Source of the DNA: Corynebacterium appendicis CIP 107643 | GTDB taxonomy: Bacteria > Actinomycetota > Actinomycetes > Mycobacteriales > Mycobacteriaceae | Reading direction: 5' to 3' | Length of the DNA stretch: 64,000 nucleotides | NCBI RefSeq assembly: GCF_030408415.1 | Contig: NZ_CP046976.1 | Coordinates: 1-64,000 of the forward strand | Shown: positions 1-11,656 of the stretch, piece after piece | Position numbering within the stretch: position 1 is the stretch's first letter | How the letters are laid out: the number at the start of each line of letters is the position of its first letter | The notes under the pieces: model-generated | Told to the model about the DNA's origin: nothing | Databases searched by the model: none | The model's input: only the letters and a program-made list of their open reading frames with translations | Translations under genes and position numbers: made by a program

Positions 1-1656
1 ATGGCACACGACCAACAGAGTTTGAATGCTCTGTGGCAGGACATTGTCGCCGAGCTGCTGAACCTGTCCGAACGCCCGAATTCCCACGTGCCCACCTTCA
101 GCCCGGGGGACCGCGCGTATCTACAGCTCGTCAAACCCGTCATGCTTGTCGACGGATACTGCATTCTCTCCGCCCCCCACGCCGCGGCGAAGAATGTCGT
201 GGAGAACAACCTCGGCCCCTACATCGTGGAGCTGCTCAGCCACCACATGGGCCAGCCGTGCAATCTCGCTGTCTCAGTGAATGCGCCGGCCCCGACTCCC
301 GCGCCTGAACCGCAGCAACCGACACCTCAGGTGCAACAACCCGCCCAGCACACCGATAGCTCCGCCGACGACTGGTACAGCACCTACTCGGAGCCGCAAC
401 GGCAACAACAGCCACAGCAACAGGCACCGGCGCGGCCGGCGAACCCGTCGCCGCTGGCGGGGGAGCAGCTGCCGATGGGGCTGGACGAACTTGCGCGGAT
501 CCATGCGCAGCAGCAGGAGAATCCGGTCGAGGAATCCCCCCGGCAACAGTCGAGCCACCCTATCGTGCCCGCCCCGCAGCGCATTCCGCGCGAGAAGCCG
601 GCACACGACCCGGACCGGGAAATGAGCCTGAACCCGAAGTACACCTTCGAGAATTTCGTCATCGGCTCGTCCAACCGTTTCGCCAACGGTGCCGCGGTCG
701 CCGTTGCGGAGAATCCGGCGCGCGCCTACAACCCGCTGTTCATCTGGGGCGGCTCCGGCCTGGGCAAAACGCACTTGCTCCACGCCGCTGGCAATTACGC
801 ACAGGTGCTGCAGCCGAACCTGCGCATCAAATACGTCTCCTCGGAGGAGTTCACCAACGACTACATCAACTCCGTGCGCGACGACCGGCAGGAAACCTTC
901 AAGCGCCGCTACCGCGACCTCGATATCCTCATGGTCGACGACATTCAGTTCCTAGAGGGCAAGGAAGGTACGCAGGAGGAGTTCTTCCACACCTTCAACG
1001 CCCTGCACCAGGCGAATAAGCAGATCATTCTGTCGTCCGACCGTCCGCCGAAGCAGCTGACCACGCTGGAGGACCGCCTGCGCACGCGCTTCGAGGGCGG
1101 GCTGATCACCGATATTCAGCCGCCGGATTTGGAGACGCGTATCGCGATCCTGATGAAGAAGGCCGCGGCAGACGGCACGCACGTCAGCGAGGACGTGCTC
1201 GAGCTGATTGCGTCGCAATTCGAGTCCTCCATCCGCGAGCTCGAGGGCGCGCTCATCAGGGTTTCGGCGTATTCTTCGCTGATCAACGAGCCGATCACGC
1301 TCGACGTCGCACAAGTCGCACTCCGAGACATTCTCCCGGACGAGGGCGATGTGACCATCACGGCGGAGACCATCAAGGAGGCCGCGGCCGAATTCTTCCG
1401 CGTCCCCATGGACAAGCTCACCGGCGCCGGCAAGACGCGCGTCGTCGCGCACGCCCGCCAGCTGGCCATGTACCTCTGCCGTGAGCTCACCGACCTGTCC
1501 CTGCCAAAGATCGGCCAGGAATTCGGCGGCAAGGACCACACCACGGTCATGTACGCCGACCGCAAGATCCGCAAGGAAATGACGGAGAACAGAGAGACCT
1601 ACGACGAGATCCAGGAGCTCACTCAAATCATCAAAAACCGCGTCCGCTCGAGGTAG
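1..1656 (+). CDS. dnaA: chromosomal replication initiator DnaA
   Basis: DnaA is the AAA+ ATPase that binds DnaA boxes, melts oriC and loads the replicative helicase. The 551-residue product has all four domains: an N-terminal DnaB-interaction domain (about 1-95), a long Pro/Gln-rich linker (about 96-205) typical of actinobacteria, and the AAA+ core with Walker A GGSGLGKT at 250-257 and Walker B MVDD at 311-314. The C-terminal DNA-binding domain carries the signature GGKDHTT at 509-515. The ATG is the first base of the window, so the promoter lies outside it. An intrinsic terminator and then oriC follow directly. Identity is not in doubt. Confidence 0.99.
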   Translation: MAHDQQSLNALWQDIVAELLNLSERPNSHVPTFSPGDRAYLQLVKPVMLVDGYCILSAPHAAAKNVVENNLGPYIVELLSHHMGQPCNLAVSVNAPAPTPAPEPQQPTPQVQQPAQHTDSSADDWYSTYSEPQRQQQPQQQAPARPANPSPLAGEQLPMGLDELARIHAQQQENPVEESPRQQSSHPIVPAPQRIPREKPAHDPDREMSLNPKYTFENFVIGSSNRFANGAAVAVAENPARAYNPLFIWGGSGLGKTHLLHAAGNYAQVLQPNLRIKYVSSEEFTNDYINSVRDDRQETFKRRYRDLDILMVDDIQFLEGKEGTQEEFFHTFNALHQANKQIILSSDRPPKQLTTLEDRLRTRFEGGLITDIQPPDLETRIAILMKKAAADGTHVSEDVLELIASQFESSIRELEGALIRVSAYSSLINEPITLDVAQVALRDILPDEGDVTITAETIKEAAAEFFRVPMDKLTGAGKTRVVAHARQLAMYLCRELTDLSLPKIGQEFGGKDHTTVMYADRKIRKEMTENRETYDEIQELTQIIKNRVRSR

Positions 1657-1662
1657 CAGCCC

Positions 1663-1673
1663 GCTTATCGACG
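1663..1673 (+). repeat. first copy of the dispersed 11-mer GCTTATCGACG
   Basis: This is one of 13 exact copies of GCTTATCGACG found on either strand. Plus-strand copies start at 1663, 7720, 25972, 44198, 50013, 53588, 61390 and 63577. Minus-strand copies start at 7939, 17199, 46606, 49254 and 55680. This copy lies 7 nt after the dnaA stop and just before the dnaA terminator. The base two positions after the 11-mer is C in most copies. No known corynebacterial site of this sequence comes to mind, and the function is unknown. Confidence 0.85.
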
Positions 1674-1681
1674 CCGCGTCC

Positions 1682-1721
1682 GCGCGCCATGGAGGAACAC
1701 CGACTCCATGGCGCGCTTTTT
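1682..1721 (+). terminator. intrinsic terminator of dnaA
   Basis: A perfect 13-bp stem (GCGCGCCATGGAG at 1682-1694 paired with its complement at 1704-1716) encloses a 9-nt loop and is followed by five T residues. It lies 26 nt after the dnaA stop codon. Confidence 0.93.
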
Positions 1722-2234
1722 GTTGTCCATCAATTGCAAGTTTTCACACTGATTCAGTTATCCACAGAGTTGTACACACTTGTGTAATTCCATCGTTGTA
1801 ATTAAGTTGAGTTCGTCACATATACGTTCTCCACAGGATGAAAGCGCTGTCCACAGGCGTGAGAGAAATGTGTGAGTTAGCGGTGGAATGACACGGTGAC
1901 GTTGTGGGAAACGGGATGGGCCGAAAAGTTATCCACACCTAGACCGAGTTATCCACAGAAATTGCACACCTGTGCCCCACAAGCGAAACGCCGCGCCGAC
2001 GTGGCGCAATGGGATGTGATCCACAGACTTCACAGCGCCTACTGTTACTCCCAATCTTTTTCCTAGTATTGAAACCAAGGGAAAGAGAGCGTGGGGACAA
2101 CTCCGCCAGGCCTGCCCGCTGACGCTGACAGCTAGGGGCAGCCTTCCGTTGAGGTGAAACCACGCACCGCTTAAGGTGAGTTGGACATGAGCTCACCTGA
2201 CGAACGGCAGCGCTAGCAAGGAGCAACGAGGACC
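1722..2234. other. oriC: oriC: dnaA-dnaN intergenic region with DnaA boxes
   Basis: This non-coding stretch is the canonical location of the actinobacterial origin. Exact DnaA boxes TTATCCACA lie at 1758-1766, 1929-1937 and 1949-1957. Near matches are at 1827-1835 (TTCTCCACA), 1847-1855 (CTGTCCACA) and 2017-2025 (TGATCCACA), all in the same orientation. The 1735-1830 part is clearly more AT-rich than the surrounding DNA and is a candidate unwinding zone. The dnaN promoter should lie in the right-hand part. The exact unwinding element cannot be placed by eye. Confidence 0.9.
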
Positions 2235-3422
2235 ATGGACGACAACAACGTGTCATTCCGCGTGCACAAGGACGATCTTTCGGATGCCGTCGCATGGGTT
2301 GCACGAAACCTGCCCACGAGGAACACGCAGCCGGTGCTCCGCGCCGTGGTGATCACGGCGGACGACAACGGACTGGAGCTGGCTGGCTTCGACTACGAGG
2401 TCTCCACTCGCGTGCGCATCAGTGCCGAGGTCACTGAGCCGGGCCGGGTAGCTGTCGCCGGCAAACTGATGGCAGACATCGTGTCGAATATGCCGGCTAA
2501 GCCGGTCGAGGTGTCCGTCGATAATTCGCGTCTTCTGCTGCAGGGAGGCTCCGCGCGCTTCGAACTGCCGCTGATGCCTCTCGACGATTACCCGCAGCTG
2601 CCCACCCTGCCGGAAGTCACCGGCACCCTGGACACCTCGACCTTTGTCAATGCTGTCACCCAGGTCGCTTCGGCTGCCGGCCGCGACGACACCCTGCCGA
2701 TGCTCACCGGTGTGCACATGGAGATCGCCGGCAACAAGGTGAACCTGGCCGCCACCGACCGTTTCCGTCTGGCGCTTCGCTCCTTGGAATGGGATCCGGT
2801 CGCAGGCGACGTGCAGGCGAAGCTGCTCGTCCCGGCGAAGACGCTGCTGGATAACGCGCGCACGCTGGATTCCCACCTCCAGGATCCGGTGGAGATCGCG
2901 GTGGGCACCGGTGAGAATGTCGGTGGCGACGGCCTGTTCGGCCTGCACTCGCAGAACCGCGAGACCACGACCCGCATGCTGGACGCTGAATTCCCGAATA
3001 TTCAGCCGCTGCTGCCGAAGACGCACACGTCGATGGCCTCGGTGGAGATCGCGCCGCTGGTGGAGGCGATCCGCCGCGTCAGCCTAGTCGCCGACCGCAA
3101 CGCGCAGCTGCGCATGCACTTCAAGCCGGGCGAGGTCTCGCTGTACGCCTCCGGCGCCGATTCCGGTGAGGCGTCCGAGTCGCTGCAGTGCGCGTTCACC
3201 GGTGCCGACGAGCTGCTCATCGCTTTCAACTCCGGCTACCTCCGCGACGGTCTGAGCGTCATTCCGACCAAGCGCGTCGTCTTTGGATTCACCGAGGCGT
3301 CCCGCCCGGCGATCATGATCCCGGAGCCGGAGGAAATGCCGGAGGCGGGCGCGGACGGCACGTTTGAGACCCCGGCGACGGACTTCACCTACCTGCTCAT
3401 GCCGGTGCGCCTGCCGGGATAG
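2235..3422 (+). CDS. dnaN: DNA polymerase III beta sliding clamp
   Basis: DnaN is the ring-shaped processivity factor that tethers DNA polymerase III and other clamp-binding proteins to DNA. The product has 395 residues, the normal length for actinobacterial clamps, and shows the three repeated clamp folds. Recognisable features are the N-terminal VARNLPTRNTQPVL segment, the central LPMLTGVHMEI strand region and the C-terminal end TYLLMPVRLPG that forms the peptide-binding pocket. The ATG at 2235 follows AAGGAG at 2219-2224. recF starts 3 nt after the stop, so dnaN, recF and the DUF721 gene form one operon downstream of oriC. Confidence 0.98.
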   Translation: MDDNNVSFRVHKDDLSDAVAWVARNLPTRNTQPVLRAVVITADDNGLELAGFDYEVSTRVRISAEVTEPGRVAVAGKLMADIVSNMPAKPVEVSVDNSRLLLQGGSARFELPLMPLDDYPQLPTLPEVTGTLDTSTFVNAVTQVASAAGRDDTLPMLTGVHMEIAGNKVNLAATDRFRLALRSLEWDPVAGDVQAKLLVPAKTLLDNARTLDSHLQDPVEIAVGTGENVGGDGLFGLHSQNRETTTRMLDAEFPNIQPLLPKTHTSMASVEIAPLVEAIRRVSLVADRNAQLRMHFKPGEVSLYASGADSGEASESLQCAFTGADELLIAFNSGYLRDGLSVIPTKRVVFGFTEASRPAIMIPEPEEMPEAGADGTFETPATDFTYLLMPVRLPG

Positions 3423-3425
3423 CAC

Positions 3426-4622
3426 GTGTTTGTCCGTGAACTCGATCTGCGCGATTTCCGCTCCTGGCCGGAGCTGAATCTCGAGCTGGATAAAGGAGTC
3501 ACAGTCTTCTCCGGCCGCAACGGCCACGGCAAGACCAATATCGTCGAGGCGGTCATCTACTCGGCGACGCTGTCCAGCCACCGTGTCTCCAACGACCAGC
3601 CGCTGGTGCGCGCGGGCGCGCAGAATGCCCGGGTGTCGGTGACCACGGTCAACGAGGGCCGCGAGTTGACGACGCACCTGCTGATCAAGCCGAAGGAGGC
3701 GAATCAGGCGCAGATCAACCGCACCCGGCTGAAATCGCCGCGGGAAATTCTCGGCGTCCTGCGCACGGTGGTCTTCGCGCCGGAGGACTTGGCGCTCGTC
3801 GTGGGCGAGCCGGGAGAGCGCCGCCGTTTCCTCGACGGCTTGGCCAGCATCCGCACTCCGCGCTTCGGCGGCGCGAAGGCGGATTACGACAAGGTCCTGC
3901 GCCAGCGCAACGCCCTGTTGAGGTCGCAAAACATGCTGCTGCGCCGCGGCTACAACGACGACCAGGGTGCGAGCGCGCTGTCCACGCTCGACGCCTGGGA
4001 CATGCAGCTCGCGTCGCTCGGCGCGCAGGTGATCGCGGGAAGAAAAAAGCTGGTGGGGGAGCTCTCCCAACCAGTCCACGACGCGTACGCCTCGGTGGCG
4101 CCGGAGTCGCGTCCGGCGAGCATTAATTATGTGTCGACGGTGGATGGGGGCGTCGACAAGCTCGCCGGCGTGGATACCTCCGACCCGGAGATTCTCGAGG
4201 CCGCTTTTCTCACTGAGCTGGCCCGGAGGCGCAGGGAGGAGATCGACCGCGGCACGACGCTGGTCGGCCCGCACCGCGACGACCTTGTGCTGATGCTCGG
4301 CGACCAGCCGGCGAAGGGGTACGCGAGCCACGGCGAGACCTGGTCGTTCGCGCTCTCGCTGCACTTGGCGGAGTACGCGCTGTTGGCGTCCGACGGCGCG
4401 GAACCCGTGCTGATCTTGGACGATGTCTTCGCTGAACTCGACGCTAAGCGGCGTCAGCGCCTCGTGGCCGTTGCGGAGAAGACCGAGCAGGTGCTCATCA
4501 CTGCCGCCGTCGGGGATGACCTGCCTGAAAATCTCGACGACCATGTCTCCGCGCGCTACGGCGTTGTCATGGAGGACAGCGACGACGGGCGGCGCGTGTC
4601 GCGGATCGAGGAAGCCTCGTGA
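3426..4622 (+). CDS. recF: DNA replication and repair protein RecF
   Basis: RecF is an SMC-like ATPase that helps load RecA at single-strand gaps during recombinational repair. The 398-residue product starts [13 protein letters not shown], has the Walker A region [16 protein letters not shown] near residues 30-45, the ABC-type signature region [18 protein letters not shown] and Walker [12 protein letters not shown] near the C-terminus. The start is GTG at 3426, only 3 nt after dnaN, and the stop overlaps the next gene's GTG as GTGA. Both arrangements indicate translational coupling in the dnaN-recF-DUF721 operon. Confidence 0.97.
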   Translation: MFVRELDLRDFRSWPELNLELDKGVTVFSGRNGHGKTNIVEAVIYSATLSSHRVSNDQPLVRAGAQNARVSVTTVNEGRELTTHLLIKPKEANQAQINRTRLKSPREILGVLRTVVFAPEDLALVVGEPGERRRFLDGLASIRTPRFGGAKADYDKVLRQRNALLRSQNMLLRRGYNDDQGASALSTLDAWDMQLASLGAQVIAGRKKLVGELSQPVHDAYASVAPESRPASINYVSTVDGGVDKLAGVDTSDPEILEAAFLTELARRRREEIDRGTTLVGPHRDDLVLMLGDQPAKGYASHGETWSFALSLHLAEYALLASDGAEPVLILDDVFAELDAKRRQRLVAVAEKTEQVLITAAVGDDLPENLDDHVSARYGVVMEDSDDGRRVSRIEEAS

Positions 4623-5278
4623 CGCAGCCGGAAACAAACCGCGAGGAGAACCGCAACGGACCAGACCTTGTCCGTGCCACGTTTGAGAATCTCCGCGCCA
4701 CCGCGAAGCGCCGTGGCGGGAAGGTTCCGCGGCTCTCAGGGCAGGGGAAGAATGTCGTTCCGCGCCGTTCGGTGGGCAAGCTCGCCGTGGCGATGGGCGC
4801 GGACCAACCCGCGGCACCGGAGATCTCCGTGCCGGGCCTGGATCTCGCGCCTGAGCCGGCACAGAAGAGAAGGTTCCAGCGGGGCCGCCCGACTGGGCCC
4901 GACGGGCGCCCGCTGCAGCGGGAGTACTCCGTCGCCGGCTTCGGCTCGCTGCTGAAAAAAGAGATTTCCCAGCGCGAATGGACCGAACCCATCGCCCACG
5001 GCTGGGTGATGGGCAACTGGGAAGCGCTGGTGGGGGAGAAGATCGCTCAGCACACCGAAGTCAGCATGATCAAAGACGGCGAGCTGTTCATCTCCTGCGA
5101 CCAGACCGCCTGGGCGACCAACCTGAAGTACATGCAGTCCACCGTGCTGTCCCAGATCGCGGAGAAGATCGGCCCCGGCGTGATCACCAAGCTCCACGTC
5201 TACCCGCCGAAGACCAAGAACTGGCGGTACGGGCCGCTGCACGTCAAAGGCCGCGGGCCGCGGGACACGTATGGATAA
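4619..5278 (+). CDS. DUF721 (DciA-like) protein
   Basis: This is a 219-residue protein of the DUF721 family that conventionally follows recF in actinobacteria. The DUF721 core is the C-terminal 110 residues, running from [23 protein letters not shown] through the final [12 protein letters not shown]. The N-terminal half is basic and low in complexity, probably disordered. Family members resemble DciA, the ancestral loader or operator of the replicative helicase, so a replication role is likely but is inferred here from family and position. The GTG start overlaps the recF stop by four bases (GTGA), so the start is well fixed. Confidence 0.88.
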   Translation: MTQPETNREENRNGPDLVRATFENLRATAKRRGGKVPRLSGQGKNVVPRRSVGKLAVAMGADQPAAPEISVPGLDLAPEPAQKRRFQRGRPTGPDGRPLQREYSVAGFGSLLKKEISQREWTEPIAHGWVMGNWEALVGEKIAQHTEVSMIKDGELFISCDQTAWATNLKYMQSTVLSQIAEKIGPGVITKLHVYPPKTKNWRYGPLHVKGRGPRDTYG

Positions 5279-7710
<2,432 letters not shown>

Positions 7711-7755
7711 CGCATTTTCGCTTATCGACGACCGCGTTCGGCGGAGGTTGGCTGG

Positions 7756-7788
7756 CGGCCGTTCGAGTATGAGCTCGGGCGGCCGTTT
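7756..7788 (+). terminator. probable gyrB terminator hairpin
   Basis: CGGCCG (7756-7761) pairs with CGGCCG (7780-7785), and CGAG pairs with CTCG inside the stem. A short T-run follows. A GCTTATCGACG motif copy lies just upstream at 7720, 9 nt after the gyrB stop. Confidence 0.6.
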
Positions 7789-7825
7789 CCGCTTATCTAG
7801 GTCTGTGATCTGGCACACTATCTTC

Positions 7826-8725
7826 ATGAGCGAAAACAGTCATTCACGCGACTACACCTTCGTCAACGCAGATGTGACATTGCCAGACGAGACGACCTCG
7901 CCGGTGTTCGTGTTTCCGGCACAGGGGGGAGCGGGGATCGTCGATAAGCCATTGGTGGCTATTTGGCCTGGTTTCGGCATGGGCGCGCGGTACTTCCGGC
8001 CCACGGCGCAGGAACTGGCGGACCGCGGCTACCCGGTCGTGATCGGCGAGCTCCGCGGGCAGGGGAGGAGCAACGCCAAGGCGTCGCGTAAGGCGCGTTG
8101 GGGCTACCACGACACCGCCTCGGAGGATTACCCCGCGACGATCCGTGCGGCGAAGGAGGAGCTCGGTCTTCCAGTGGACCACCCGACGGTGCTGTTGACG
8201 CACTCGATGGGCGGCCAGGTGGCATCGCTGTTCCTCGCCCGCCCGGAGGCGAAGGAGCTCAACGTCGTGGGCATGATGGGCGTTGGCACCGGCAGCCCGT
8301 ACAAGGAGAGTTTCGTGGGGGCGGACCGCCGCCGGGTCGCCTACGGCAGCTTGTTCATGACGGCGGTGTCGAAGGTGTTCGGCTACTGGCCTGGGGGGAA
8401 GGTGGATCTTGCCGGGTACGGCCGGCAGTCCGGCGTGCACGTGCAGGAGTGGACGCGGTTCGCGCACTCGAATTCGCTGGCGAATCTGAAGGGCCAGGAC
8501 ATCGACTACGAGGCGGCAATGAAGAAGGTCACCGTCCCGATTCTGCTCACGCGGTTTACTGACGATGACGACTGCACGCTGGCGTCGGCGGCGTATCTGG
8601 CGGACAAATTCGATCCGGATGAAGTCCGCATTGAGCAGCTGATCGGCGGACTCGGCCACACGAAGTGGGCGCGCAATCCGGAGCGGGTCGCCGACCGGCT
8701 AGAGAAGTTCGTGGCGTCGCTTTAA
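7826..8725 (+). CDS. alpha/beta hydrolase
   Basis: This 299-residue protein has the alpha/beta-hydrolase fold. The visible parts are the N-terminal GFGMGARYFRPTAQELADRG region (oxyanion strand and first helix), the nucleophile elbow THSMGG with the presumed catalytic Ser, and a C-terminal His in GGLGHTKWA. The substrate cannot be read from sequence; a lipid or carboxyl-ester substrate is typical of the family. The ATG at 7826 was chosen because the upstream in-frame sequence overlaps the gyrB terminator and is not protein-like. A copy of the GCTTATCGACG motif lies in codons for Val-Asp-Lys (7939-7949). It is convergent with bsaP-bioB. Confidence 0.85.
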   Translation: MSENSHSRDYTFVNADVTLPDETTSPVFVFPAQGGAGIVDKPLVAIWPGFGMGARYFRPTAQELADRGYPVVIGELRGQGRSNAKASRKARWGYHDTASEDYPATIRAAKEELGLPVDHPTVLLTHSMGGQVASLFLARPEAKELNVVGMMGVGTGSPYKESFVGADRRRVAYGSLFMTAVSKVFGYWPGGKVDLAGYGRQSGVHVQEWTRFAHSNSLANLKGQDIDYEAAMKKVTVPILLTRFTDDDDCTLASAAYLADKFDPDEVRIEQLIGGLGHTKWARNPERVADRLEKFVASL

Positions 8726-8758
8726 GTCGGGGTGGCCTGAGTGGGTCGGGCAAAGAAC

Positions 8759-8962
8759 CTAGCGTTGCAGCCACTCTGAGCGGAGAATCCCGTGGCGGGA
8801 GCAGATAGCTTCCCAAGCCACAGGGTTCATTTTCACGACCATCCGGCGCCCGCATAACGGACAGATCCGAGGTGCGTCATAGGGTCGTGCCGGGTCAAAA
8901 GGTAATTGGAGCTCGCCACTCAACACTGCGTCGGCCAATTCCGTCGAATCGGGGATTCTCAC
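8759..8962 (-). CDS. bsaP: biotin synthase auxiliary protein BsaP
   Basis: A 67-residue protein with the pattern CPLCGRRMVVKMNPVAWEAICSRHG, a Cys-rich mini-domain (CxxC and a distal CSRHG) characteristic of the small actinobacterial proteins encoded after bioB. In mycobacteria such a protein is needed for BioB to convert dethiobiotin to biotin, presumably through its metal or Fe-S site. The GTG start shares one base with the bioB stop (TAGTG), so the pair is translationally coupled. The assignment rests on the motif and on the bioB partnership. Confidence 0.85.
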   Translation of the reverse strand: MRIPDSTELADAVLSGELQLPFDPARPYDAPRICPLCGRRMVVKMNPVAWEAICSRHGILRSEWLQR

Positions 8963-10038
8963 TAGAGCGACTTCAACGTGCTGTATAGGATGCCGTGGTC
9001 GGTGCGCTGTTTCTGTCCGACGGGCGTGATGGGAAGGTTTCGCGGGGAATCCATGGCGCGGTCGATCGCGTCACGGTCTTTTTCGATCGGTCGGCCGAAT
9101 GTCGTCAGGTAGTTGCCGCCGATGATGGCGTTAGCCCCGCCAAGGAGGCCAGTTTCTGTGCCGTCATCCCCGAGCGCAAGCTCAGTACCGCCGGCGAACC
9201 GCAGCTGTGTCGACGGCATGGCGAGTCGGAGAGCGGCGACCGCGCGCAGGGCCTCGCCTTGGGGAACGAGGGGCCGGTTGGCGAACGGGGTCCCGGGGCG
9301 GGGGTCGAGGAAGTTTATCGGGGTTTCGTGCGGGTTGATCTCGGCGAGCTGCGCGGCGAATTCGGCGCGCTGCTCGAAAGTCTCGCCGAGACCGATGATC
9401 CCGCCGGAGCACGTCTCCATTCCCTCCGCCAAGACATTCTCCAAGGTGTCCCTACGCTCCTGCCACGTGTGCGTGGTGACGACGTTGGGGAAGAACGACT
9501 TCGCGGTCTCCAGGTTGTGGTTGTAGCGCATGACACCCATCTGCGAGAGCCGGTGGGCATCCTCGCGGGTCAGTGTGCCGAGCGAGGCGGAAATGGATAT
9601 GTCCACCTCGTTGTTGATTGCGACGATCGCCTGGGCGACTTGGTCGAGCAGGGAGTCAGTCGGGCTCTTCACAGCGGCAACGATGCAGAACTCGCTCGCT
9701 CCCATCTTCTCGGATTGCTTCGCGGCCTCGACTAGTTCTGCTGTGTCGAGTGTGACAGAGCGGACGGGGGATTCGAACAGCCCGGACTGGGAGCAGAAGC
9801 TACAGTCCTCCGGGCACCCGCCGGTCTTCAGGGAAATGATGCCTTCGAGGGAGATCTCGACACCGCAGTGCTTGATCCGGACCTGGTGGGCGAGATCGAG
9901 TAGTTCCTGCAACCGTTCATCCTCGATGGTGAGAGCTCGGTAGATCTCACCTTGGGAGAGTCCTTCGCCGTTATCCAGGCATTTCTCTCGGGCGATGTCG
10001 AGGATGTCGGGATCGTTCACTGAAGCGGGTGTAGCCAT
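8962..10038 (-). CDS. bioB: biotin synthase
   Basis: BioB is the radical-SAM enzyme that inserts sulfur into dethiobiotin, the last step of biotin synthesis. From the ATG at 10038 the protein has 358 residues. The SAM-cluster motif C75-x3-C79-x2-C82 (CPEDCSFC) is present, and the auxiliary-cluster region and YNHNLET segment are typical. An earlier in-frame ATG at 10077 overlaps the probable -10 element, so the 10038 start ([12 protein letters not shown]) is preferred; it would be translated from a very short leader. The gene heads a bioB-bsaP operon with a BioQ-type operator over its -35 region. bioA, bioD and bioF are not in this window. Confidence 0.97.
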   Translation of the reverse strand: MATPASVNDPDILDIAREKCLDNGEGLSQGEIYRALTIEDERLQELLDLAHQVRIKHCGVEISLEGIISLKTGGCPEDCSFCSQSGLFESPVRSVTLDTAELVEAAKQSEKMGASEFCIVAAVKSPTDSLLDQVAQAIVAINNEVDISISASLGTLTREDAHRLSQMGVMRYNHNLETAKSFFPNVVTTHTWQERRDTLENVLAEGMETCSGGIIGLGETFEQRAEFAAQLAEINPHETPINFLDPRPGTPFANRPLVPQGEALRAVAALRLAMPSTQLRFAGGTELALGDDGTETGLLGGANAIIGGNYLTTFGRPIEKDRDAIDRAMDSPRNLPITPVGQKQRTDHGILYSTLKSL

Positions 10039-10087
10039 AGCGATAAATGTAGACCACTCACCGTCAAATAGCAGCATAAAGCATGTT

Positions 10088-10102
10088 TTGAACGGTGTTC
10101 AA
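10088..10102 (-). promoter_or_regulatory. BioQ-type operator in the bioB promoter
   Basis: This is a perfect palindrome, TTGAAC-GGT-GTTCAA. It matches the TGAAC-N3-GTTCA form of the site bound by the TetR-family biotin repressor BioQ in corynebacteria and mycobacteria. On the bioB strand TTGAAC also serves as a -35 hexamer, 18 bp from a TATGCT -10, so repressor binding would block RNA polymerase. BioQ itself is not encoded in the window. Confidence 0.8.
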
Positions 10103-10144
10103 CAGCGCCTGGAAGTGGGGTGCACACCCCGGTTAGGGGGTGCG

Positions 10145-10807
10145 TTAGCTGTCGAGCGCCTGCTGCCAGAAGTCGGCCTCGAGGCGGGTCGCCGTGCGGA
10201 AAATGTCCAGCAGGCGCTCGAAGCGTTTCGTGCCCTTGATCTCCTCAGCGGGCACCCCCAGTAGGTCGTCGAGAAGCTTCGTCATGGCTACCGCCTGGTT
10301 CTGGAAATCGTCGCCGGCGTATTCCTGGATCCACTCCGCGTACGGGTGCTCGGCGTTCTCCTTGAGCTTCGGTTCTAAGTAGGTGCCGATTTCCGCGTAG
10401 CCGATCTGGCACGGCGCGAGCGCGATCTGCAGCTCCAGCAGGTCGCCCGCCATGCCCGTGTCGAGCACGTAGCGGGTGTAGGCGACCGTGGACTTCTTCT
10501 CAGGCGCGCGCTCGAGCTCCTCGGTGGAAATGCCCCAGCGCTCCGTCAGGCGGCGGTGGAGATTCGTCTCGTGGATGGTGGCGGACAGGCCCTGCGCCGC
10601 GGATTCGACCTCGGCGAGCGTGCGGGACTTGTACGCAGCGAGCGCATTCGCGCGGGCGTACTGCACGAGGAAGAGGTAATCCTGCACCAGGTAGTCCTGG
10701 AAGACCGGGAGGGGCAGCGTGCCCTCGCCGAGATCCTCGACGAACTTGTGGTGGATGTACGCGTCCCACTCGGGGGAGTCCTGCTTGAGAAGCTCCAGAA
10801 GATTCAT
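10145..10807 (-). CDS. tenA: TenA family aminopyrimidine hydrolase (Cys type)
   Basis: TenA (thiaminase II) hydrolyses aminomethyl-pyrimidine products of thiamine breakdown to HMP for salvage. The 220-residue product has the family landmarks FQDYLVQDYLFL, ETNLHRRL and APCQIGYAEIG, the last holding the presumed catalytic Cys, and the C-terminal Glu-rich helix ATRLEADFWQQAL. It lies 4 nt downstream of a second TenA-family gene, and both are under the TPP riboswitch at 11467-11598. An AGAGGTG sequence precedes its ATG. Thiamine shortage should therefore switch both on. Confidence 0.93.
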   Translation of the reverse strand: MNLLELLKQDSPEWDAYIHHKFVEDLGEGTLPLPVFQDYLVQDYLFLVQYARANALAAYKSRTLAEVESAAQGLSATIHETNLHRRLTERWGISTEELERAPEKKSTVAYTRYVLDTGMAGDLLELQIALAPCQIGYAEIGTYLEPKLKENAEHPYAEWIQEYAGDDFQNQAVAMTKLLDDLLGVPAEEIKGTKRFERLLDIFRTATRLEADFWQQALDS

Positions 10808-10811
10808 GTTT

Positions 10812-11462
10812 TTACACCTCTAGCGGTTGCTCGTAGGAATTGTTGAAGAAGTCCAGCTCGAGGGCGACAGCCCGGCCGAAGTACTCCTCGACGACCTCGC
10901 GGTTGTCCGGGCCGACACGGTCGACCTCGCTGCGGAGGAACTCCACCAGGTCGTGGAACTCCGGGTAATCGTGCAGCTCGATCCATTCGTTGTGGACGAA
11001 GCTCTCCGGGCGCTTCTCCGGGGCGTTGGTGGCCCAGTCGAGGTACAGCCACTCCGCGACGACGAGGACACCGAGGGCGGCGGCGTAGGAGCGGGTCTCG
11101 GCCGCCTCGCGCATCAGGCTCGTGAAACCGGTGCAGGCGGAGGTGTCCGGGGTGTTGTCGCGCTGCTCGACGGTAACACCGAGCTCCTTAAAGGAGCGGA
11201 GGAAATACGTGTTCTCGTCGCCCGCGACCTCGCCGATGAACTGGGAGAGACGCAGACGCGGGGCGAGCTCGTCCGCGGTGGACATTGCCGCACCGAGCAG
11301 CTGCAGGAAGCTGTCCAGGAAGCGGTAGTCCTGCACGAGGTAGCCGGCCATGACACCGTCGTCGATCGTGCCGTCGAAAAGCTCCTGCACGAAGCGGTGA
11401 CCCACTGCGGCGTCCCACTTCTCGCGGTGGGCGTCACGCAGCTCGTCGCTGAATCTAGTCAA
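10812..11462 (-). CDS. TenA family protein (Cys-less, TenA_E-like)
   Basis: This 216-residue TenA paralogue is the first gene after the riboswitch. It shares GYLVQDYRFLDSFLQLLGAAM and the C-terminal ALELDFFNNSYEQPLEV with TenA proteins. At the position of the catalytic Cys of the downstream copy it reads VAEWLYLDWA, the pattern of the TenA_E subgroup, which uses acidic residues and probably acts on a formylated or otherwise modified pyrimidine. That division of labour is inferred. The start is TTG at 11462 with AAGGA seven bases upstream; the AAGGA is within the riboswitch expression hairpin. Confidence 0.85.
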   Translation of the reverse strand: MTRFSDELRDAHREKWDAAVGHRFVQELFDGTIDDGVMAGYLVQDYRFLDSFLQLLGAAMSTADELAPRLRLSQFIGEVAGDENTYFLRSFKELGVTVEQRDNTPDTSACTGFTSLMREAAETRSYAAALGVLVVAEWLYLDWATNAPEKRPESFVHNEWIELHDYPEFHDLVEFLRSEVDRVGPDNREVVEEYFGRAVALELDFFNNSYEQPLEV

Positions 11463-11466
11463 TGTT

Positions 11467-11598
11467 GTGTCCTTCCAGTTGACGTGGAACTAGCGGACAC
11501 GGGGGCCGTTGCAAGACAATCCCTCCGCGAAGATGGCTTCGATCAGGTTCGGCGGGTGTGATCTCAGCCCTGCATGAACAGGGCACCCCGTGTCTTGC
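11467..11598 (-). promoter_or_regulatory. TPP riboswitch controlling the two TenA genes
   Basis: Read on the minus strand, a P1 stem GCAAGACA/TGTCTTGC (11591-11598 with 11511-11518) encloses the THI-box landmarks GGGGTGCC, CTGAGAT and GAACCTGATC. Downstream, GTGTCC (11495-11500) can pair with GGACAC (11467-11472), and TTCCA with TGGAA. This hairpin hides the AAGGA ribosome binding site of the TTG-initiated gene, so translational control is the likely mode. Confidence 0.95.
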
Positions 11599-11656
11599 CC
11601 GCCCACGCTACCAATTTCTGTGAACGGCGGCCGGGGCAGGGTGTAGTGCGCGTTTG

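Noticed and set aside
3084..4862. Long open frame of 592 codons on the minus strand opposite dnaN and recF
   Set aside because: It is antisense to well-supported genes, very Arg-rich, and has no recognisable motif; such frames arise from GC-rich codon use.
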